NCBI GenBank assembly: GCA_934365195.1
Contig: CAKRNA010000004.1
Span: 62,001-126,000, forward strand
DNA from: an uncultured Clostridia bacterium
GTDB taxonomy: Bacteria; Bacillota; Clostridia; Christensenellales; CAAEEZ01
DNA: 64,000 nt
Reading direction: 5' to 3'
Made by a program: the position numbers and the translations under genes. This document shows positions 58,983 to 64,000 of this stretch, one piece after another (position 1 is the first letter of the stretch; every line of letters begins with the position of its first letter). The notes below the pieces were generated by a model. That model searched no databases and was not told the DNA's origin. It was given only the letters and a program-made list of their open reading frames with translations.

Positions 58983-59870
58983 ATGGACTTAGAAAAATTT
59001 AAGGGCGTGTTCCCTGCATTACTTACTCCTTTTAGGAAAGATAACACTATTAACGTTGATGCTATCGACAAACTTGTAAAGATGAATTTACTTAAAGGCG
59101 TAAACGGTTTTTACGTTGGTGGCTCAACCGGTGAGGGTTTGCTACTTACCGTTGAGGAAAGAAAGCAACTTTTCAAGGCGGCTATAGAGTCTAACGAGGG
59201 CAAATCCACTATGATTGCGCACGTTGGAACTATCCATACGGGGCACGCAATCGAACTTGCCAAGTACGCTGAGGAACTAGGATACGACGCTATATCGGCG
59301 GTTGCGCCTTATTACTATTCGTTTGGTTACGAGGCAATCAAAGGCTACTACAACGATATCGCAAGTAGCGTGGAAATTCCTATGATTATGTACAACTTCC
59401 CGGGAGCAAACGGCTTCAATTTTAACAAGCAAATGGCTGACGATATGTTCCAAAACAAAAAGTTTATCGGAATCAAGCACACTACGGCGGACTTGTATAT
59501 GTTGCAACAATTCAAAACTATGGACGCAAAGCCTATCGTGTATAACGGCTTTGACGAAATGTTTGTGGCAGGGTTAAGTATGGGTGCTGACGGTGGAATA
59601 GGCTCTACCTACAACTTTATGGCAGAGAAATTCATCGCAATATACAATGCGTTTAAAAATAACGACGTGGAAACGGCACAAAAAGTACAAAACGATGCAA
59701 ACGAGATTATCGCAACCCTTATTAAATACGGCGTGTTCGCTATGGAAAAAGGCGTGCTTAGTGAAATGGGTATCGATATGGGCGAGTGCAGAAAACCGTT
59801 CTTACCGTTAAATAAGGAAGGCAAAGAGGCTTGCCGCAAGATTGCAAAAAGATTATGGGGTGAACTATGA
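58983..59870 (+). CDS. nanA: N-acetylneuraminate lyase
   Basis: Splits sialic acid into ManNAc and pyruvate. The 295-residue DapA-type barrel has the GGSTGEG substrate loop (about 41-47), YYYSF, catalytic Tyr in MYNFPGANGF and the Schiff-base Lys in FIGIKHTTADLY. These are nanA signatures that separate it from dihydrodipicolinate synthase. AGAGGAAAAG precedes the ATG. It overlaps the next gene by four bases. Confidence 0.94.
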   Translation: MDLEKFKGVFPALLTPFRKDNTINVDAIDKLVKMNLLKGVNGFYVGGSTGEGLLLTVEERKQLFKAAIESNEGKSTMIAHVGTIHTGHAIELAKYAEELGYDAISAVAPYYYSFGYEAIKGYYNDIASSVEIPMIMYNFPGANGFNFNKQMADDMFQNKKFIGIKHTTADLYMLQQFKTMDAKPIVYNGFDEMFVAGLSMGADGGIGSTYNFMAEKFIAIYNAFKNNDVETAQKVQNDANEIIATLIKYGVFAMEKGVLSEMGIDMGECRKPFLPLNKEGKEACRKIAKRLWGEL

Positions 59871-60355
59871 AAAAATGCAACACCGAAATTATGAAAATAG
59901 TTAAGGCGCTTGACGAGGAAAAGGCCGCTTTAATTGATATGGAAATGCAAAATTCCAAAATCATTTACGCTAGCGGCGAAAAGAAAATCGAAACGGGGTA
60001 CGACTTTGACGCAGTAACCAAAAGGATTGCCGAAATTGACAAAGAAGTGCTAAGGCTAAAAGGAAAATTAAGTTTGTCTAACGCAACCACCGTCGTTAGC
60101 GAATTTGATATGACTATAAGCGAGGCGCTTGTGTATCTAGCCGAACTTCAAAGTGAGAAAGACAGGTATTACAGGCTTAGCCAAGAGCCAAAAAAACGCA
60201 GGCTTGCAATTAGTCGTGAGGGCATTGTAGAGTACGAGGAAACCTTGTACGAGCCAAAACTATGCGCTGAAAAAGTAAAAGAAATTAGCGAACTAATCTC
60301 TAAACTTCAAATGGCAATCGATAGAACGAACCTTACGAACATGATTGAACTATAA
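59867..60355 (+). CDS. DIP1984-family coiled-coil protein
   Basis: A 162-residue, highly charged helical protein (KIVKALDEEKAALIDMEMQN at the start, coiled-coil pattern throughout) resembling the DIP1984/septicolysin-like family, whose function is unknown. No signal peptide or membrane segment. Its ATG overlaps the nanA stop by four bases (ATGA), so it is translationally coupled with nanA. A link to sialic acid use is possible only from position. Confidence 0.65.
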   Translation: MKKCNTEIMKIVKALDEEKAALIDMEMQNSKIIYASGEKKIETGYDFDAVTKRIAEIDKEVLRLKGKLSLSNATTVVSEFDMTISEALVYLAELQSEKDRYYRLSQEPKKRRLAISREGIVEYEETLYEPKLCAEKVKEISELISKLQMAIDRTNLTNMIEL

Positions 60356-60526
60356 GGCTAAATTTTCCCTTTTCCGCTATTTTTAGTTAGTTGGATTAAG
60401 ATTAAGCGGAATACGATTACGTTTATCACTTATGGCTTTAAGTTTAAGTAGATTATGAAAAGTTAGTAGTGCATTTTGCGGAAACAAAACTTTTCGCATT
60501 GTAAAGTATGGGTTATAACAATGCGG
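60356..60526. other. intergenic stretch with no gene seen
   Basis: Between the DIP1984-like gene and its terminator no ORF or RNA was recognised. Confidence 0.5.
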
Positions 60527-60553
60527 GGAGGGGATTTTTATCCTCTCCTTTTT
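60527..60553 (+). terminator. terminator of nanA unit
   Basis: GGAGGGGAT (60527-60535) pairs with ATCCTCTCC (60540-60548), one G-T pair, followed by T residues. Confidence 0.82.
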
Positions 60554-60642
60554 AATTGTTTAATAAAACCTACGTAACTTGCAAATTAGTTGCGGTTTTT
60601 TGGGCGAATTTTTTGCGTAATTTAAAGTATTTGCAAAAAATA

Positions 60643-60651
60643 TGCTATAAT
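60643..60651 (+). promoter_or_regulatory. extended -10 of fucosidase gene
   Basis: TGCTATAAT is an extended -10 located 17 bases before the start. No good -35 is visible. Confidence 0.5.
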
Positions 60652-60667
60652 GCTGTTAGGAGAGATT

Positions 60668-61999
60668 ATGGAAAACGAAAAATTACTTAAATACGTGGCG
60701 GTTACGCCAACCAAAGTGCAAAAAGATATTATGGATATGGAATTTTACCTATTTATGCATTTTGGAATAAACACTTTTGCAGGCAAAGAATGGAGCGACG
60801 GCACAGTCCCTCCTGAAATGTTCAACCCAACAGACCTTGATTGCAATAACTGGTGCGAAGTGGCAAAAAGTTTGGGTGCTAAAGGCATTATCCTAACGGC
60901 AAAGCATCACGACGGTTTTTGCTTGTGGCAAACGAATACCACCGAGTATTCCGTTAAAAATTCACCTTACAAAAACGGCAAGGGCGACGTTGTAAAGGAA
61001 CTTAGCGAGGCTTGTAAAAAGCACGGCATTAAAATGGGCGTGTATTTGTCGCCGTGGGATAGAAACTCAAAGTACTACGGAACTAGCGAGTACAACGATT
61101 TTTACCTAAGCCAACTTAAAGAACTTCTTACTAATTACGGCGAAATTTTTACCGTATGGCTAGACGGTGCTTGCGGGGCTGCTCTTGACGGCAAAGAAAG
61201 GCAAAAATACGATTTCGAGCGCTACTACGAACTTATTAGGGAAATTCAACCTAATTGCTCAATCTCGAACTGCGGACCGGACGTTCGCTGGGTGGGTAAC
61301 GAGGCAGGTAAGAGCAGGAAAAGTGAGTGGAACGTAGTGCCAAAATCACTTTTTAACGAGTCGGTAATTATGGATAGTTCGCAAATGACGGACAAAGTAC
61401 CGTTTAAAAAAATCGACACCACAAATGAAGATTTGGGCAGTAGGGAACTTCTTGAAAAATACGACGAGTACATTTGGTATCCTGCCGAAGTAGACGTATC
61501 GGTAAGGAAAGGTTGGTTCTACCACAAAGGGCAAGACATCACCCTAAAAAGCGTAAGGAAACTTATGAAAATTTATTACGCATCGGTTGGTAATAACTGC
61601 ACGTTACTACTAAATATCCCGCCTGACAGAACGGGTAAGGTGTGCGAAAAAGACGTTAAGCGAATGAAAGAGTTTGGCGATAGAATAAGGAAAGAATTTT
61701 CTAATAATATTGCTCTTACCGAAAAGGAAAAGACAGAAAGCACTTTTACTTACACTTTTGATAAGCAGCAGGTAACGAAAGCGGTGATTATGGAAGACCT
61801 TGACTATTCGCAACGTATCGAGGACTTTACGATTACTACAAACGTAAATGGAAACGAGGTAGTATTGTTTAAGGGAACTACCGTAGGAATTAAAAAAATT
61901 GCGCTTCTTAAAAACGTAGTAACCGACAACGTAACGTTAAAGATAAATGCTTGTAGGTTAAATCCTATGATTAAAAAATTTGAAATTTACGGCAAGTAA
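60668..61999 (+). CDS. alpha-L-fucosidase (GH29)
   Basis: Releases L-fucose from glycans. The 443-residue protein has the GH29 features FMHFGINTFAGKEWSDG (near residue 26-42), AKHHDGFCLW, GVYLSPWDRNSKYYG and the nucleophile Asp in FTVWLDGACG. The layout suggests the more selective subfamily (1,3/1,4-fucosidase type), but this needs alignment. No signal peptide, so likely cytoplasmic. The start is the ATG at 60668 with AGGAG upstream; an upstream in-frame start at 60650 is rejected. It is monocistronic, next to the sialic acid genes. Confidence 0.9.
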   Translation: MENEKLLKYVAVTPTKVQKDIMDMEFYLFMHFGINTFAGKEWSDGTVPPEMFNPTDLDCNNWCEVAKSLGAKGIILTAKHHDGFCLWQTNTTEYSVKNSPYKNGKGDVVKELSEACKKHGIKMGVYLSPWDRNSKYYGTSEYNDFYLSQLKELLTNYGEIFTVWLDGACGAALDGKERQKYDFERYYELIREIQPNCSISNCGPDVRWVGNEAGKSRKSEWNVVPKSLFNESVIMDSSQMTDKVPFKKIDTTNEDLGSRELLEKYDEYIWYPAEVDVSVRKGWFYHKGQDITLKSVRKLMKIYYASVGNNCTLLLNIPPDRTGKVCEKDVKRMKEFGDRIRKEFSNNIALTEKEKTESTFTYTFDKQQVTKAVIMEDLDYSQRIEDFTITTNVNGNEVVLFKGTTVGIKKIALLKNVVTDNVTLKINACRLNPMIKKFEIYGK

Positions 62000-62033
62000 A
62001 AATTAAATTAGCGGTAAAATAATTTAAAAACTT

Positions 62034-62070
62034 AGGTTTAGGAATAAATTATCCTAAGCCTATTTTATTG
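62034..62070 (+). terminator. terminator of fucosidase gene
   Basis: AGGTTTAGGA (62034-62043) pairs with TCCTAAGCCT (62052-62061), one G-T pair, with a T-rich tail. Confidence 0.7.
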
Positions 62071-62220
62071 CATAAACCGAACTTTATATCTAAATATTGA
62101 CAAATAAAGTATTATAATATGTAAAAAATTAGTATTTAATAAAATTTTTAGCATAATCAAATAGGATAAAATGGCTAACTCTACTTATGAATTTTTTTAA
62201 AATTTAAACTTGTACGGTTG

Positions 62221-62249
62221 TTGATTTATGTTTTTTAGAGTGTTATAAT
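62221..62249 (+). promoter_or_regulatory. promoter of iron-sulfur/FAD oxidoreductase gene
   Basis: TTGATT (62221-62226), 17-base spacer, TATAAT (62244-62249). The stretch between the fucosidase terminator and this promoter holds nothing convincing. Confidence 0.7.
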
Positions 62250-62303
62250 TTTTAAGAATATATTTATTACAGAACTTGTTTTAACACAGAAGAAGGAGAA
62301 AAA

Positions 62304-64000
62304 ATGGCTGAAGAAAGAAAGTTAATCGTAAAGGTTATTAAAAAGGTTACCGACTATATCGGTCACAAACCAACCGTAAACGACAATGACTACAAGGCTC
62401 TTGACGAAATACTTACCGACGAGCAAGCCGAGGTAATACTTGGCATGAAAAAGCGTGTGCCTATGCTACTACCTGAGATTGCAAAAAGGTGCAAAAAGGA
62501 CGAAAAAACCACGCAAAAACTACTTGACGAACTTTGTATTTACGGTCTTATCGAGTACAACTGGGAAAACCCTGAAAGAATTAAGCAATACGTTCTTCCT
62601 ATGTACGTACCGGGGCTTGCAGAATTTTTGAATATGAACAAAGACGTAGTAAGAGAGCACCCTGTTGTTACGGACTTTTTCTACGATATGAGCAGGCTTC
62701 CGCTTGAAAAGGTTACCCCGATGGTTCCTCTTGGCGGAGCAGGTATCGGTATGCACGTTATTCCGGTGGAGAAGGCTATTGAAACCGAGCAAGAATCGGT
62801 GGACGTGGAGCACATTTCCTACTGGCTGAAAAAGTACGAGGGAAAATACGCTGCGTCGCCTTGCTCTTGCAGAACTTCAAGAATGGTTCGTGGCGAAAAC
62901 ACCGGTGACGATCCGGACGGCTGGTGTATTGCTGTTGGCGATATGGCGGACTACGTTGTGGAAACAAATAAAGGCGGCAGATACGTAACCTACGACGAGG
63001 TTATGGATATTCTTAAAAAGGCAGAGGACAACGGCTACGTGCATCAAATTACGAATATCGACGGCAAAAACAAGATATTTGCAATTTGTAACTGTAATCC
63101 GTCGGTTTGTTATGCGCTTAGAACGTCGCAATTATTCAACACGCCTAATATGTCAAGGTCAGCCTATATTGCCGAAGTTGACGAGGAAAAGTGCGTGGCT
63201 TGTGGCGGCTGCGTAGAAAATTGCCCTGCAGGAGCAGTTAAACTTGGTCAAAAACTTTGCACGAAAGATGGTAAAATCGAGTATCCACGCCAAGAATTAC
63301 CGGACGAGGTTAAGTGGGGTAAGGATAAGTGGAACGAGAATTATAGAGACGACAATCGCATAAACTGTTACGAAACGGGTACTGCGCCTTGTAAAACTAA
63401 TTGCCCGGCGCACATCTCTGTTCAAGGCTACTTAAGACTTGCATCTCAAGGCAAGTACGAAGAGGCGCTTGCGCTTATCAAAAAGGAAAACCCGTTCCCT
63501 GCGGTTTGCGGTAGGATTTGTAACAGAAGGTGCGAGGACGCTTGCACGAGAGCGACTATCGATAGGGCGGTTGCAATCGACGAGGTTAAGAAGTTTGTTG
63601 CAGAGCGTGAAATAAAAGCGGAGCACAGATATATTCCGCCTATGATTCGCCCAAGCCTGAACGAATTTACGCAAAAAATCGCAATTATCGGCGGTGGTCC
63701 TAGCGGTATGAGTTGCACTTATTACCTTGCCGAAATGGGCTACAAACCAACCGTGTTTGAAAAGGAAGAAAGGCTAGGCGGTATGCTTACCTACGGCATT
63801 CCATCGTTCAAACTGGAAAAGGACGTTATCGAGGCTGAAATCGACGTGCTTAGGGCTATGGGCGTTGAATTTAAAACGGGCGTAGAGGTTGGAAAAGACG
63901 TAACGATAAGCGAGTTAAGAGAAGAGGGCTACAAAGCGTTCTACGTTGCAATCGGTTGTCAAGGCAGCAGAAAAGCAGGTGTTAAGGGCGAGGACGCAGA
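62304..64000 (+). CDS. large iron-sulfur FAD oxidoreductase (GltD-like), 3' end cut
   Basis: Open to the window edge, 565 codons seen. Order of parts: an N-terminal ~180-residue region with a winged-helix-like stretch (IAKRCKKDEKTTQKLLDELC); Cys-rich CSCR and CNCNPSVCYAL; a ferredoxin-type CVACGGCVENCP (about residue 295); a GltD-type N-terminal cluster domain (APCKTNCPAHISVQGYLRL, CGRICNRRCEDACTR); then an FAD Rossmann motif IIGGGPSGMSCTYYLAEMG (453 onward) and GGMLTYGIPSF. The second half matches NADPH-dependent glutamate synthase small-subunit-like oxidoreductases, which move electrons between NAD(P)H and ferredoxin or other partners. AAGGAG precedes the ATG. The partner and true substrate are unknown. 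Confidence 0.85.
   Translation, partial: MAEERKLIVKVIKKVTDYIGHKPTVNDNDYKALDEILTDEQAEVILGMKKRVPMLLPEIAKRCKKDEKTTQKLLDELCIYGLIEYNWENPERIKQYVLPMYVPGLAEFLNMNKDVVREHPVVTDFFYDMSRLPLEKVTPMVPLGGAGIGMHVIPVEKAIETEQESVDVEHISYWLKKYEGKYAASPCSCRTSRMVRGENTGDDPDGWCIAVGDMADYVVETNKGGRYVTYDEVMDILKKAEDNGYVHQITNIDGKNKIFAICNCNPSVCYALRTSQLFNTPNMSRSAYIAEVDEEKCVACGGCVENCPAGAVKLGQKLCTKDGKIEYPRQELPDEVKWGKDKWNENYRDDNRINCYETGTAPCKTNCPAHISVQGYLRLASQGKYEEALALIKKENPFPAVCGRICNRRCEDACTRATIDRAVAIDEVKKFVAEREIKAEHRYIPPMIRPSLNEFTQKIAIIGGGPSGMSCTYYLAEMGYKPTVFEKEERLGGMLTYGIPSFKLEKDVIEAEIDVLRAMGVEFKTGVEVGKDVTISELREEGYKAFYVAIGCQGSRKAGVKGEDA

Noticed and set aside
62097..62118. TTGACA and TATAAT words after the fucosidase gene
   Set aside because: The spacing is only 10 bases, too short for a sigma-A promoter.
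62173..62202. Nine-codon ORF (MANSTYEFF) upstream of the oxidoreductase gene
   Set aside because: It has an AGGA before it but lies upstream of the best promoter for the gene, so it is not in the predicted leader; no terminator or pairing element goes with it.

Overview
The window looks like chromosomal DNA of an anaerobic Clostridia-type Firmicute (Bacillota), probably gut-associated. It has low GC, strong AGGAGG-type ribosome binding sites and many sigma-A-like promoters with 17-base spacers. Other pointers are an electron-bifurcating type [FeFe] hydrogenase operon, Rex, sporulation-associated genes (gpr, spoVT, spoVB-like), a DnaD/DnaI primosome pair, a type 1B dihydroorotate dehydrogenase, and host-glycan catabolism (sialic acid, fucose). 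The species cannot be named from the sequence. No phage, CRISPR array, rRNA operon or transposase was seen.

Layout. 1-6.1 kb: nadE, then a five-gene hydrogenase operon with a candidate Rex operator at its promoter. 6.4-12.5 kb: on the minus strand a membrane M28 peptidase, a secreted propeller/SH3 protein and rpsT; on the plus strand a protein joining a helix-hairpin-helix domain to WG repeats; and a repeat-rich intergenic region. 12.6-16.6 kb: a gpr-like spore protease, murI and an EF-G-like GTPase. 16.7-19.1 kb: tRNA-Leu(CAA) followed by an AT-rich type II restriction-modification island with its own HTH controller. 19.4-28.2 kb: the pyrimidine operon pyrB-pyrC-pyrF-carB-pyrK-pyrD-pyrE. It is preceded by a short U-rich leader ORF whose stop codon touches a terminator, an arrangement like enterobacterial pyrBI attenuation. 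28.5-37.3 kb: single genes, a GPH-type transporter and the DnaD/DnaI pair. 37.4-43.3 kb: rex, then spoVT-spoVB-yabN(mazG)-dus-trmL. 43.4-47.1 kb: glycolytic pgk-tpiA-gpmI. 47.2-49.1 kb: a cysteine desulfidase-like gene paired with an L-ATC hydrolase-like gene. 49.3-51.9 kb: a GntR regulator divergent from a membrane protein, with matching operators at both, then a DUF308-like protein. 52-53.4 kb: gdhA. 53.8-62 kb: a host-glycan region with a GPH transporter, sialidase, nanE, nanK, nanA, a DIP1984-like gene and an alpha-L-fucosidase. 62.3 kb to the end: a large iron-sulfur/FAD oxidoreductase cut by the window edge.

How the genes fit together. The hydrogenase and Rex link NADH redox state to hydrogen production. 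The sialidase-nanEKA set would feed sialic acid to fructose-6-phosphate metabolism, and the pgk-tpiA-gpmI cluster serves lower glycolysis. The pyr operon makes UMP but lacks carA here. Most of the window is conventional. The most unusual signals are regulatory: the pyr leader, the Rex-like operator, paired GntR operators, a palindrome at the restriction-modification controller, an inverted repeat inside the spacer of a transporter promoter, and one gene predicted to have a leaderless mRNA.
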